DNA of 64,000 nucleotides from an uncultured bacterium (lineage in GTDB: Bacteria; Nitrospirota; Thermodesulfovibrionia; Thermodesulfovibrionales; Dissulfurispiraceae). The position numbers were made by a program, and so were the translations under genes. The stretch is from positions 1 through 64,000 of the forward strand of contig CALEDV010000013.1 in assembly GCA_937949555.1 (NCBI GenBank), read 5' to 3'. The notes below the pieces were generated by a model. It saw only the letters and a list, made by a program, of their open reading frames with translations, was not told where the DNA came from and did not search any database. This document shows positions 9,365 through 19,254 of the stretch, piece after piece (positions within the stretch are counted from its first letter, which is position 1; each line of letters opens with the position of its first letter).

Positions 9365-12048
9365 AGTTGCAACACAACCCTTACCATATCTTCATCATCA
9401 TAGGCCTGTTTGAATCCGTTTTTAAGACCCACATAGAGCATACGGTTGTTGTTTTTGAGTATTTCCATCCATAGGGACTTCAGTCCGATTTCACGGGCTA
9501 CCTGTATGCAATACTGCATCAGTATTGCCCCAATCCCTTTTCCCTGCCATTCATCGGATACCAATATAGCGAGCTCAGCATTTTCCAGGTCAGGCATAAG
9601 GCTTATGCGAACATCGGCAATTATCTCCTCATTTGCATTCTTATCCATTACTACAGCTACAAAGGCCATTTCCCTCTCGTAGTCAATCTGGCAGTATCTC
9701 ACAAGCTTTTCATGGGGTATATCTACGAGTTTTTGACAAAATCTAAAGAGTATGGTCTCCTCTGACAGGTTTTTAAAGAGGTTGTATATCAATGGTTCGT
9801 CCTCAGACTTTATAGGTCTGATGGTTATGTTTTCACCGTTATTTGTGGTAACCTCTTTGATGTATTGAAAAGGGTAGGGGGTAATACTGAGATGGGGCGG
9901 GCATAAAACATCGTTATTGCCCACAGGTTCATTGAAGGTTTCCTCGTCAAGCAATATGCCTGCATCAAGGGCAAAGCCTGCCTTTTCGGATACCACAAAG
10001 GGGTTGATATCGACCTCTTTAATCTGATGAAAGTCAACGATTAGTCTTGAGAATTTTACTAATATCTCCTCAAGGTATCTAAGGGTGCCCTGATAGGCAG
10101 GTATGTTTTCTAAATACTTGAATATCCTGGTCTCCTCCATCATCCTCCTTGCGAGCACCTGATTTAATGGCGGAAGTCCAATAGCATAATCCCTTATTGC
10201 CTCCAGAAATTCTCCCCCTGTACCAAAGAGTATCACTGTGCCAAAACTCGGATCCTTCTTTGCTCCAATGGCTATCTCATAACCCTTCTTTATTATCATG
10301 GGCTGGATAATGACATTTGCATTGGGATCCTCTATGGCAAGGGCTAGGTCTTTTAGTTTATTAAAGGCATTAATTGCAGAGCGCCTGTCAGTAATATTGA
10401 GTATGACGCCGCCTTTTTCAAGTTTGTGGAATATCTTTTCAGAATCAATCTTCATTGCCACAGGATAGCCGATCCTTTCAGATATAGACACTACCTCTTC
10501 TTCAGTGGATACTAAATAGGTCTCCACAATAGGGATTCCATAGATCTCTAATATCTCTTTGATTTCATGTAAATGCAATACCTTTTTTTTATCTTCTACT
10601 GCCTTTCTTATTATATCTCTTGCCTTTTCAGAGTCGGGTATAAAGTCCTTGAGTATTGCCTCTGGTGTCTCTTGGAGTAGCTTTAGGTTATAGTCATATC
10701 TGTACATATATATGAAGCTCCTAACAGCCTGCTCTGGTGTAACAAAGGTTGGAATCCCTTTGCCATTTAGAAATTCTCTGGCGCCGATTACTGATTCATC
10801 GCCTAACCAAGTAGTGAATACTGGAATATTAGGATTGGTCTTTGCTGCATTTACCACGGCCTCAGCAATATCCCTCGGATTTAATCCAGGGTATGGAAGG
10901 TAAATTACCATTACCCCATCAAGGTTTTTGTCCCTTACCAACTGCTTTACGGTCATCTCAAATTCCGAAGGTGCGGCATCAGCAAGGAGATATACCGGGT
11001 TGTAAATCTTTCGTTTAATAAGGAGATTCTTTTCTATCTCTTCCAGGGTCTTCAGTTCTGGCTGTGCAACCTCCCCCTCAAGCCTTAGAAGGGCGTCAAC
11101 GGCAAGTTCTGAGGCGCCTGTGGCATTTGTTATAATTGCCAGTCTTTTCCCCTTAGGCCTTTTCTGTTTTGCAAGGGTCTCGGTCATATAAAACAGGTCA
11201 AGGATTTCATCTACCCTGACGGCGCCAGCCCTCTTGAAGGCTGCTTCATAAACCTTGTCACTGGCTGCCAGCAAGCCAGAATGGGTGAGGGAATTCATAA
11301 TTGACGAACCATATTTGCCCGATTTTACTACTACAATGGGTTTGCTGCTTGCAAAGCTTCTCACTGCTGCAATAAATTTTCTGCCAACCTTGATATTTTG
11401 TACATAAAGTATGATTGCCCTGGTCTCAGGATCAATACCCAGATAATCAATCAGGTCTGAGAAGTCTATGTCAACCTTCTCTCCCAAGGAGATGAAATAA
11501 CTAAAGCCCACATTCTTACTCACAGCCCTTTCTAAGAAGGCCGATGAAAATAGTCCCCCCTGGGATATGAGCGCTATGTTGCCCTTCTGTGGGGCGTGAT
11601 GAAAGAGACTTACATTGAGGTTTTTGCCAGGTCTCAGATAGCCTAAGGAGTTTGGGCCAAGTACCCTGAAGCCATAAATATTTGCCAGGTTCTTTATCTG
11701 TGATTCTAAGCGTCTTGGATTCTGTGCCCTGATGTCAAAGTTAGGGGTAAGTATGATGACGCCTTTAACATCCTTGATCCCGCATTCATCAAGGGAATTA
11801 TATATCCTATCTGGGTGGGTTGCTATAACGGCAAGATCTATTGCATGGGGAATTGTAATAATACTCTTATGTGCCTCCACACCCTGAACGCCTTCAAACT
11901 TTTCTGTTACAGGATATACAATGCCCTTATATCCCTTGCCTATGAGATTTCTAAATACATAGTAGCCAATGGAGTTTTTGTCTTCACTGGCTCCAATTAC
12001 TGCAATACGCTTAGGGTTAAAGAATGTGTCTAAATATTTTATTGACAT
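9361..12048 (-). CDS. Acyl-CoA synthetase (ADP/NDP-forming) with ATP-grasp and C-terminal GNAT acetyltransferase domain
   Basis: CoA-binding N-terminus (PKRIAVIGASEDKNSIGYYVFRNL), ALISQGGLFSSAFLE, GYPVAMKIDSEKIFHKLEKGGVILNI, and GNAT C-terminus (EWQGKGIGAILMQYCIQVAREIG). Confidence 0.92.
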   Translation of the reverse strand: MSIKYLDTFFNPKRIAVIGASEDKNSIGYYVFRNLIGKGYKGIVYPVTEKFEGVQGVEAHKSIITIPHAIDLAVIATHPDRIYNSLDECGIKDVKGVIILTPNFDIRAQNPRRLESQIKNLANIYGFRVLGPNSLGYLRPGKNLNVSLFHHAPQKGNIALISQGGLFSSAFLERAVSKNVGFSYFISLGEKVDIDFSDLIDYLGIDPETRAIILYVQNIKVGRKFIAAVRSFASSKPIVVVKSGKYGSSIMNSLTHSGLLAASDKVYEAAFKRAGAVRVDEILDLFYMTETLAKQKRPKGKRLAIITNATGASELAVDALLRLEGEVAQPELKTLEEIEKNLLIKRKIYNPVYLLADAAPSEFEMTVKQLVRDKNLDGVMVIYLPYPGLNPRDIAEAVVNAAKTNPNIPVFTTWLGDESVIGAREFLNGKGIPTFVTPEQAVRSFIYMYRYDYNLKLLQETPEAILKDFIPDSEKARDIIRKAVEDKKKVLHLHEIKEILEIYGIPIVETYLVSTEEEVVSISERIGYPVAMKIDSEKIFHKLEKGGVILNITDRRSAINAFNKLKDLALAIEDPNANVIIQPMIIKKGYEIAIGAKKDPSFGTVILFGTGGEFLEAIRDYAIGLPPLNQVLARRMMEETRIFKYLENIPAYQGTLRYLEEILVKFSRLIVDFHQIKEVDINPFVVSEKAGFALDAGILLDEETFNEPVGNNDVLCPPHLSITPYPFQYIKEVTTNNGENITIRPIKSEDEPLIYNLFKNLSEETILFRFCQKLVDIPHEKLVRYCQIDYEREMAFVAVVMDKNANEEIIADVRISLMPDLENAELAILVSDEWQGKGIGAILMQYCIQVAREIGLKSLWMEILKNNNRMLYVGLKNGFKQAYDDEDMVRVVLQL

Positions 12049-12084
12049 AGTTTTGTTGTCTTTACTAAGAAAGTATTAAATATT

Positions 12085-12939
12085 TTATACAAAAAACTCT
12101 TGAAGGGTTTTGCCTACTTTTGATATATCGAAGGGTTGTGAGGATAAAGGGGTGTCCTGTATGAAGGGTATCTTTTCTTCAAATAGCGGTCTTCTGCATT
12201 TAAAGAGTATGCCTGTTGGTATCCTGTCTCCCCACTCAAGAGATTTTGCAAATGCCTCAGCCCTACTTTGACAATTGTAGGTATTATCAAGGTGGTAAAC
12301 CCTTTGCTTATACCACTCGTAGGTATTGACCTTATTGAAGGAGACACAGGGTTGAAGTATATCAACTATAGCAAAGCCCTCATGATTTACAGCCTCTTTA
12401 ATTAGATATTTCAGTTGCTCCTGATCCCCTGCAAAACCCCTTGCTACAAAGGTGCAGTTAAGGGCTATCGCAAGGGATAGTGGATTTAGCTGATTTGAGA
12501 GAACGCCGTAGGGTAGATTTTTTGTGGGCATTCCCTCCATTGTAGTTGGAGAACCCTGTCCCTTTGTCAGACCATATATCTGATTATCATGGATGAAATA
12601 CTTGATATTAAGGTTTCTTCTTATACCGTGCATTAGATGATTGCCGCCTTCTCCATAACAATCTCCATCGCCTGATACAACAAAGACTGGCATTTTGTTA
12701 TTGGCGAGTCTGAAGCCTGTAGCCACAGGCAAGCTCCTGCCATGAAGTCCGTTGAAGGTGTTGCACTTTAAATAGTGGGGAAACTTGCCTGCCTGTCCTA
12801 TCCCAGATACAAGCATAAACTGATGGGGGGCAAGGCCAAGTTCAACCATTGCCTCTTTGAAGGTCTTCAGGATGCTAAAATTGCCGCATCCGGGACACCA
12901 TGCAGGGGTTCTACCTTTATAATCATCCAATGAGGGCAT
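12085..12939 (-). CDS. korB: 2-oxoacid:ferredoxin oxidoreductase, beta subunit
   Basis: WCPGCGNFSILK; TPP-binding GDGDCYGEGGNHLMHGIRRN; NQIYGLTKGQGSPTT. Confidence 0.93.
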   Translation of the reverse strand: MPSLDDYKGRTPAWCPGCGNFSILKTFKEAMVELGLAPHQFMLVSGIGQAGKFPHYLKCNTFNGLHGRSLPVATGFRLANNKMPVFVVSGDGDCYGEGGNHLMHGIRRNLNIKYFIHDNQIYGLTKGQGSPTTMEGMPTKNLPYGVLSNQLNPLSLAIALNCTFVARGFAGDQEQLKYLIKEAVNHEGFAIVDILQPCVSFNKVNTYEWYKQRVYHLDNTYNCQSRAEAFAKSLEWGDRIPTGILFKCRRPLFEEKIPFIQDTPLSSQPFDISKVGKTLQEFFV

Positions 12940-14638
12940 TGATCTCTCCTATTAATTGTTCGAGTGTAAAGGGACGTCCATCGTATTTGTTGATTTTTTC
13001 TTTAAACCTAAAGCCCTTCTCAACAGCCAACAGATGGGCTAACTGACCTGTTACATTCTGCTCAATACATATGGCCCTTTTTGCCTCAGTGAGGACTTTT
13101 ATGTAATCAAAGTTTTCAGTGTCAGGCATTGGATAGACCTCACTAAAATGAAGCATGGCAATCTTATATTTATTTGTGAGCATGTCAACGGCTTCCCTCA
13201 ATAGTCCATACATTGAGCCCCAGCCTACGATTACGATCTCTGGGTTGTCAGAACCATAAAACTTAGGCGGGGCCATATCTTTGATTATTGCTGGCATTTT
13301 TTTATGCAGCCTCTTTTGGGTCATAAGGATGGTCATTTGGGCATCTTCGGTGATGTGCCCCTCTTCATCGTGCTCATCGCTGTCGGTGACAACAACATAA
13401 TTTCCCTTGCCTGGCACTGCAAAGGGTGATATGCCATTGTCAGTAAGGGCATGCCTTTTGTAATCTTCCCCTATAAGGTCTTTGTCTCTCAATCTGTAAT
13501 CAGTATATTTGAGTTTGTTAAGGTCAAAGCCTTCGTAGGTCCATTGGGAATCGGCTAGATATTGGTCAGTAAGGATAATAACAGGAATCTGATATTTTTC
13601 AGCCATGTCGAAGGCCTTGTTTGTAAGGAAGAAACACTCCTCTGGGGTGCCTGGCGCCATTATAACCCTCGGAAATTCTCCGTGAGCGGAATATAGGGCA
13701 AAAAGGAGGTCTGCCTGTGCTGTTTTTGTGGGAAGTCCCGTGGCTGGACCTGGTCTTTGGGCAATTGCTATGACCACTGGTGTTTCTGTGATAGCTGCTA
13801 AAGACAACCCTTCTACCATCAAGGCAAAGCCACCTCCAGAGGTGCCAGTCATTGCCCTTACCCCTGCAAAGGATGCCCCGAGCGCCATGTTTATTGCCGC
13901 TATTTCATCCTCAGCCTGTTCAACCACTATTCCGTAATCTTTAGCCTTACTTGCCACATAGAGCATGATGCTCGTGCCAGGTGTCATGGGATAGGCTGAG
14001 TAGAATTTTAATCCCGATGCCACTGCACCAAAGCCAATGGCGTCATTGCCAGCGATAAGCATCTTTGCCTTAGAGGTCTCTGCAGAGACAAAGGAACACT
14101 TAATGCAGTTGTTGACAGCGAAATCGTATCCTGCCATAGCAGAATCTACATTTGCCTTGATGATCTCTTCACCTTTCTTTTTGAAGGTGTCCTTTAATAT
14201 GCCAAGTAAGATTTCAATGTCTATTCCCAACATGCCAAGGACGGCCCCTGTGGCAACAGTGTTTGCCATAATCTTATTGCCGCCATGCTCTACAGCAAGT
14301 CTCACAAAGGGCACATCAAGGAATTGATTGCCCTCGTGCTTTTCCTTCAATGATTGTGAATCGTATATGATTTGTCCCTGCTGAGCGAGTTGTTTTTCAT
14401 ATTCCATAATGCTAACTTTATCAAGAGCCACTACTATATCCACTGCTTCACGGGCGCAATGAACTGGTTTGTCCGATAGTCTTAATTGGTAATAATTGTG
14501 TCCGCCTCTTATTCTGGATTCATAGTCCTGATTGGTAAAGACATGATAGCCTGAGCGGGCAAATACCACAGAGAGGGTGTCTCCAATGGTTTGTATACCC
14601 TGTCCGGCCTCACCGCCTATCTTGATTGTGTAGTCCAT
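12923..14638 (-). CDS. korA: 2-oxoacid:acceptor oxidoreductase, alpha subunit with fused gamma domain
   Basis: N-terminal GGEAGQGIQTIGD gamma domain, then alpha domain (AYPMTPGTSIMLY, GTSGGGFALMVEGLSLA). Confidence 0.93.
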   Translation of the reverse strand: MDYTIKIGGEAGQGIQTIGDTLSVVFARSGYHVFTNQDYESRIRGGHNYYQLRLSDKPVHCAREAVDIVVALDKVSIMEYEKQLAQQGQIIYDSQSLKEKHEGNQFLDVPFVRLAVEHGGNKIMANTVATGAVLGMLGIDIEILLGILKDTFKKKGEEIIKANVDSAMAGYDFAVNNCIKCSFVSAETSKAKMLIAGNDAIGFGAVASGLKFYSAYPMTPGTSIMLYVASKAKDYGIVVEQAEDEIAAINMALGASFAGVRAMTGTSGGGFALMVEGLSLAAITETPVVIAIAQRPGPATGLPTKTAQADLLFALYSAHGEFPRVIMAPGTPEECFFLTNKAFDMAEKYQIPVIILTDQYLADSQWTYEGFDLNKLKYTDYRLRDKDLIGEDYKRHALTDNGISPFAVPGKGNYVVVTDSDEHDEEGHITEDAQMTILMTQKRLHKKMPAIIKDMAPPKFYGSDNPEIVIVGWGSMYGLLREAVDMLTNKYKIAMLHFSEVYPMPDTENFDYIKVLTEAKRAICIEQNVTGQLAHLLAVEKGFRFKEKINKYDGRPFTLEQLIGEINALIG

Positions 14639-14691
14639 AGGTGTGCAATAGTATAAAATAAAAAATTCATAACTGCAACCTTAATATTTAA

Positions 14692-14902
14692 CCTAAATTG
14701 CCCATAGGAGTAAGAGGGTGTGCTGAAAGGGCCTTATTGCCACACCTTTTTACGAGACCTATGGACCTTCACAGATAATGCCAAACTAATCACCTCTTGG
14801 TGACTGAATGACTTGTGGCCCTTTTAATAAACCCTGTGGCAGTATAAAGGCTTTCAGGCATGCCCTCTTGCTCCTACAGGTTTCTATCGGCAATTTTTTG
14901 GG
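14692..14902. mobile_element. MITE-like element, copy 2 (inverted relative to 7088-7288)
   Basis: Reverse complement aligns with 7088-7288 across its length (CCTAAATTGCCcATAGGAGTAAGAGGGTGTGCTGAAA.../...TTTCAGGCATGCCCTCTTGCTCCTACAGGTTTCTATCGGCAATTT). Confidence 0.85.
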
Positions 14903-14903
14903 T

Positions 14904-17567
14904 TTAAGAAGCCCCTTGTCTTTTTTGGATCTTAAGTTTTGCCAGCAGCGCATCAATCTTCCTGACATCTATAGGTTTTGATAGGTAATCACACATCCCT
15001 GCCTCAAGACACCTGTTTTTGTAGTATTCAGACACATGAGCTGTAATTGCCGCAATGGGAGTTTTGTAGTCCTCCTCCATTGCCCTAATTTTATTAGCAA
15101 CTGAAAAACCGTCATTCTCTGGCAGCTCAATATCCATCAACACAAGATCAAATTTGTTTTCTTTGAACAATCTTATTGCAGAGTCCTCGGAATCTGCAAG
15201 ATATACCCTGTGTCCCCGTTTCTTTAAGAGGGTTTCCATAATCTTCTGGTTTACAACATTGTCTTCTACCACAAGGATATCCATAGCCTCTTGATTCTCT
15301 GTTGAGCCCATAGACTCACTGTTATTGTTCAGTGGTTCATCCTTAGTATCTTCTTCTTGAGTTGAGGGTATTTCAAAGGGTATAGTGCAGAAAAAGGTAC
15401 TGCCTAAGTTGACCTCACTTTTAAACCAGATGTTACCCCCCATCAGATTAACAATGTCTCGTGTTATAGATAACCCTAATCCAGTGCCTCCAAAGCGTCT
15501 TGTTGTTGAGGCATCAACCTGATTGAAGCTCTCAAAGATTGCTTCTCTCTTGTCTTCGGGTATCCCTATGCCGGTGTCGCTTACAGTGAGCCGTATCAAT
15601 GCCTTTGAACTTCTCTCTGTGGAAGTAATTTCTACAAGGGCAGCATTCAAGGTTATCTTGCCCTGGGGGGTAAATTTTAAGGCATTGCTTAACAGATTAA
15701 GCAGCACCTGTTTTGTCCTGAGTGGGTCTCCAATAAGTTTATGAGGAATTTTTTCGTCAACTATACACTCCAGTAGCAATCCCTTTTTTCTTGCATCGTG
15801 CTCAAATATTGAGATTGCCTCTTCAAAGAGATATCTTGTGTCAAATACTACAGATTCTATATCCATCTTTCCGCTCTCAATCTTTGAGAAATCCAGTATG
15901 TCATTTACTATACTCAATAGCATTGAGGCTGACTTATGGGCAGTTTCGGCATATTCTTTTTGTTCCTCTGTAAGGGATGAATGCAGCAAAAAGTCAATCA
16001 TACCGATTATGCCGTTTAGAGGCGTTCTTATCTCGTGGCTTACATTGGCAAGAAAACGGCTTTTCATATAGCTTGCCTCTTCTGCAGCCTCCTTTGCCTT
16101 TTTCATATATTCCTCAGTTTTTTTCTTTTCCGTTATGTCAATATAATATTCAATCATATTTAAGAGTTTGCCCGAACTGTCCCATACAGGCACTGCATGC
16201 ACCTCTACATAGCAGGGTTCCCCCTCCTCTGTAAAGTGGATGTGCTCAAGGACCTGAGTCTCGCCGGTTTTCACTATATTCTCTATTGGGCAGGAATGGT
16301 CAGTGCTGTTGCAGGGGGTATCCGAATTATGGGACAGTCTGTAGCAGGTCTCTTCGCCTTCTTTAATGGTTTTATCCTTTAGAGCAGTTGCATTCATAAG
16401 AACTATTTTGTAGTTTGATACATCAACCACATAAAATGGGTAGGGTATTGAGTCAATAATAGTTTTTAGGAACATATTGTGTTCCTTTACCCTCTTCATA
16501 GATTCTTTAATAAGGGTATTCTTCTCCGTCATATAATCACGGCTCTTCTTCATTGAAAACACATAGGCTACAATTGCAAAAATGGTTATAGTGAGCAGAA
16601 TGGTTTTTATGAAGAAGCTACTCTGTAAGGAAGATAGGATTGAATCCTTAGCAAATACAGCAAAGTAAGCCTTAGTAGAACCCTCTATGTCCTTAACTGG
16701 TATTAGTGCTCCTAAATAATAGTCAACTCCAATGTTGTCGTAAAATATGAAAGAAATCTCTTGGTTGAGTTTTTTTGTTATGTGCTCTCTGTTATTGTCA
16801 ACAAGTGTTTTTATATATGTATCCTCTGGGTCTTGTTTATTAATTAAATAATTGTCCGAAGCGCTTATGTATAGGTCATCGCCTATCATGCTTTTAGTAT
16901 AACTATCCTTATGCCTTGTAAGGGTTAATTTATCCAGCTCAGAACCCTTTATGAGAAATAGGAAGTCTACATTGAGAATCTTTGACAACTCTTCATTGAA
17001 TTCCCTATAGGCTATGCCCAACTCAAGGCATCCCACATATTTGTCCTTTTCCATAATTGGCATTAGGTATCTAAACCCAATGAAAAACCTCCCAATCTCA
17101 AAGGATTCAATAGGCATCTTTTCCTGATGTATCTTTCTTATGGTTGGTCTTATATTTATCAAGTTATCGCTGTGATAATCAGGGGCGTGAAAACGCAATA
17201 GTGATGTTCCATCGGGAAGGTGAAGCTGCATTTGGACTAACTTGAAATTAGACAGATCATTGAAATGAGCGCCCATATCCTTTAGGAGTCTTTCTCTGAT
17301 CTGATGACGTCTTGAGGGTTCTTTAGTGGCTATTGCCATCAATTTTGCTAAGTCGCCTCTTTTTATATAACTGCTAAAAAGTGCGGTGGTCATGAGATGA
17401 TAGGACTTTTTGACAGAGCTTATCTTTAGATGGAGTTCCTTGAGAGACTCTACAATATGCTGCTCTTTTTTCTTTTCTGTTTGATAATAAAGCACAGCGG
17501 TTACTGCAATTTGTATTGCAATGAATAAAATAGTGAGCGTGTATAAGTTTTTTTTGGAGTATTTCAT
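14904..17567 (-). CDS. Hybrid sensor histidine kinase (periplasmic sensor, PAS, HisKA, HATPase_c, receiver)
   Basis: H-box FLANVSHEIRTPLNGIIGM; DTGIGIPEDKREAIFESF; RFGGTGLGLSI; receiver DLVLMDIELPENDG. Confidence 0.95.
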   Translation of the reverse strand: MKYSKKNLYTLTILFIAIQIAVTAVLYYQTEKKKEQHIVESLKELHLKISSVKKSYHLMTTALFSSYIKRGDLAKLMAIATKEPSRRHQIRERLLKDMGAHFNDLSNFKLVQMQLHLPDGTSLLRFHAPDYHSDNLINIRPTIRKIHQEKMPIESFEIGRFFIGFRYLMPIMEKDKYVGCLELGIAYREFNEELSKILNVDFLFLIKGSELDKLTLTRHKDSYTKSMIGDDLYISASDNYLINKQDPEDTYIKTLVDNNREHITKKLNQEISFIFYDNIGVDYYLGALIPVKDIEGSTKAYFAVFAKDSILSSLQSSFFIKTILLTITIFAIVAYVFSMKKSRDYMTEKNTLIKESMKRVKEHNMFLKTIIDSIPYPFYVVDVSNYKIVLMNATALKDKTIKEGEETCYRLSHNSDTPCNSTDHSCPIENIVKTGETQVLEHIHFTEEGEPCYVEVHAVPVWDSSGKLLNMIEYYIDITEKKKTEEYMKKAKEAAEEASYMKSRFLANVSHEIRTPLNGIIGMIDFLLHSSLTEEQKEYAETAHKSASMLLSIVNDILDFSKIESGKMDIESVVFDTRYLFEEAISIFEHDARKKGLLLECIVDEKIPHKLIGDPLRTKQVLLNLLSNALKFTPQGKITLNAALVEITSTERSSKALIRLTVSDTGIGIPEDKREAIFESFNQVDASTTRRFGGTGLGLSITRDIVNLMGGNIWFKSEVNLGSTFFCTIPFEIPSTQEEDTKDEPLNNNSESMGSTENQEAMDILVVEDNVVNQKIMETLLKKRGHRVYLADSEDSAIRLFKENKFDLVLMDIELPENDGFSVANKIRAMEEDYKTPIAAITAHVSEYYKNRCLEAGMCDYLSKPIDVRKIDALLAKLKIQKRQGAS

Positions 17568-17834
17568 CTTAGAGAAGCGGGAGACAGGAATATTATTGTC
17601 ATTAGCAGTAACATTATCATTTCTTGGGTTGCTAATTCAAGGAAAAGGCTGATAATTCTTGTTGGCAAATGTTTGTAGCAACTCCTTTTAAATTTATCAA
17701 TTCATCTCCTTAGAGAAGATGTTTCTATGGGTTATTTGTTTTTTATTGAGTTATTTTTTAGGCTTTTGTATAATCCTTTAAACTTGTAGTAGGCATTGTT
17801 TTACAATGCACAATAACAATCTTGAGGAGGGATT

Positions 17835-18827
17835 ATGAGGAAAGTATCATTATTAATGTTGTTTGTTGGATTGTTGTTGGCCTTTAGTTCAGTGGCAGAG
17901 GCAAAGAAGACATACCTCAAATGGGGAGCAACCAGCGTGCGTTCAGGTCTGTATGCCAACACTGTTGCCATGGCAAGCATTGTAAATAAGGCATATCCCG
18001 GTGAGATTGAGGTGACAGTTGTTGAGACCGGAGGTTTCATTGAAAATCTGGTCAGGATACAGAGAAAATCAGTGCAAATGGGCCCTGCTGATGCTGCTGC
18101 AGGATATGCGAGCTATGAGGGTATAATTGACTACAAAGGAAAACAAAATAAGGACCTAAGGGCTCTCTGGGGAGGTTACATAACGCCAATTCACATAGTA
18201 ACTACAAAGAAGAGCGGCGCTGACACCCTTGCTAAGATTAACGGACTGCCCTTTGCAAGCAATCCTGGGACTACCTCTGGAAGGGTTATAGAGATGTTCT
18301 TTGAGGCAAACGGTATAAAGCCAAACTACAAGATGATGGGTATAGGCGCAAGCGTGGACGCCTTGAAGTCAGGGGTTGCAAGCGGCTGGTATAAAGCGGG
18401 CTTTAAGGACTCTGCTATACTTGACCTGGAGTCCTCTATGGATATAAATGTTATTCCTGTGACCAAGGAGCAGATAGATACAATGAATAATAAATACCCT
18501 GGTCAGGCAAAGAGCATGCCTATCCCTGCAGGATTGTTTAAGGCTGTGCCTAAAGAGCAATTGAGTTTTGCCTATGTAGTTACTGATTTTGTGCATAAGG
18601 ATGTGCCTGAGGATGTGGTTTATAAAGTTGTAAAGGCTGTTTATGAGGGCAGACAGTCTTTGGTTAACACCCTTGCTACCCTCAAGGAAGGGAAATTTGA
18701 CGACCTTTATGGAAATGCAGAAAAGTACGTTCATGTTCCACTGCATCCTGGCGCAGTAAAATTTTATAAAGAGGTGCTCAAGGTAAATATTCCAGACAGG
18801 CTTTTGCCCCCAGAAATGAAGAAGTAA
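17835..18827 (+). CDS. TAXI-family TRAP transporter solute-binding protein
   Basis: Signal peptide; KWGATSVRSGLYANTVAMASIVNKAYPGEIEVTVVETGG; genomic linkage to the TRAP permease. Confidence 0.93.
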   Translation: MRKVSLLMLFVGLLLAFSSVAEAKKTYLKWGATSVRSGLYANTVAMASIVNKAYPGEIEVTVVETGGFIENLVRIQRKSVQMGPADAAAGYASYEGIIDYKGKQNKDLRALWGGYITPIHIVTTKKSGADTLAKINGLPFASNPGTTSGRVIEMFFEANGIKPNYKMMGIGASVDALKSGVASGWYKAGFKDSAILDLESSMDINVIPVTKEQIDTMNNKYPGQAKSMPIPAGLFKAVPKEQLSFAYVVTDFVHKDVPEDVVYKVVKAVYEGRQSLVNTLATLKEGKFDDLYGNAEKYVHVPLHPGAVKFYKEVLKVNIPDRLLPPEMKK

Positions 18828-18846
18828 TCACTCAGGAGGAAAGAAA

Positions 18847-19239
18847 ATGAGGATAAACAGCAGGCTTTTTCTACTTGCATCTTTGATGATTATAGCATCT
18901 CTCTTAGTGTTTGCCTGTGCTGGCGCTCAGAAGAAGACAAGCAACGCATCTATTGTGGTGGAGCCGGTGGCAGCAAACCCAGCGGCAGCTATTAATGTAT
19001 CTGGAAAGGGTTTTCAACCCAATGAGGAGATTGATATCCTCTTTGTGCTTGAGGAACACATGAAGATTGGCATTGGCACCGAGAAGGTAGATATAATAAA
19101 GGCAGATGGTCAGGGCAACTTTACTGTTAATGCTGCTGTGCCGATGAATGCAAAACCTGGTAAATACAAGATTGAGGTAATAGGTAATAAAGATAGTTTT
19201 ACCACTACCTCAATAGAGGTTACCCCAAAAAAGAAATAG
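18847..19239 (+). CDS. Small lipoprotein with IPT/TIG-like fold, linked to TRAP genes
   Basis: Lipobox LVFACAG; SGKGFQPNEEIDILF pattern typical of IPT/TIG-like domains. Confidence 0.7.
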   Translation: MRINSRLFLLASLMIIASLLVFACAGAQKKTSNASIVVEPVAANPAAAINVSGKGFQPNEEIDILFVLEEHMKIGIGTEKVDIIKADGQGNFTVNAAVPMNAKPGKYKIEVIGNKDSFTTTSIEVTPKKK

Positions 19240-19254
19240 GAAAGGAACCAGGCA

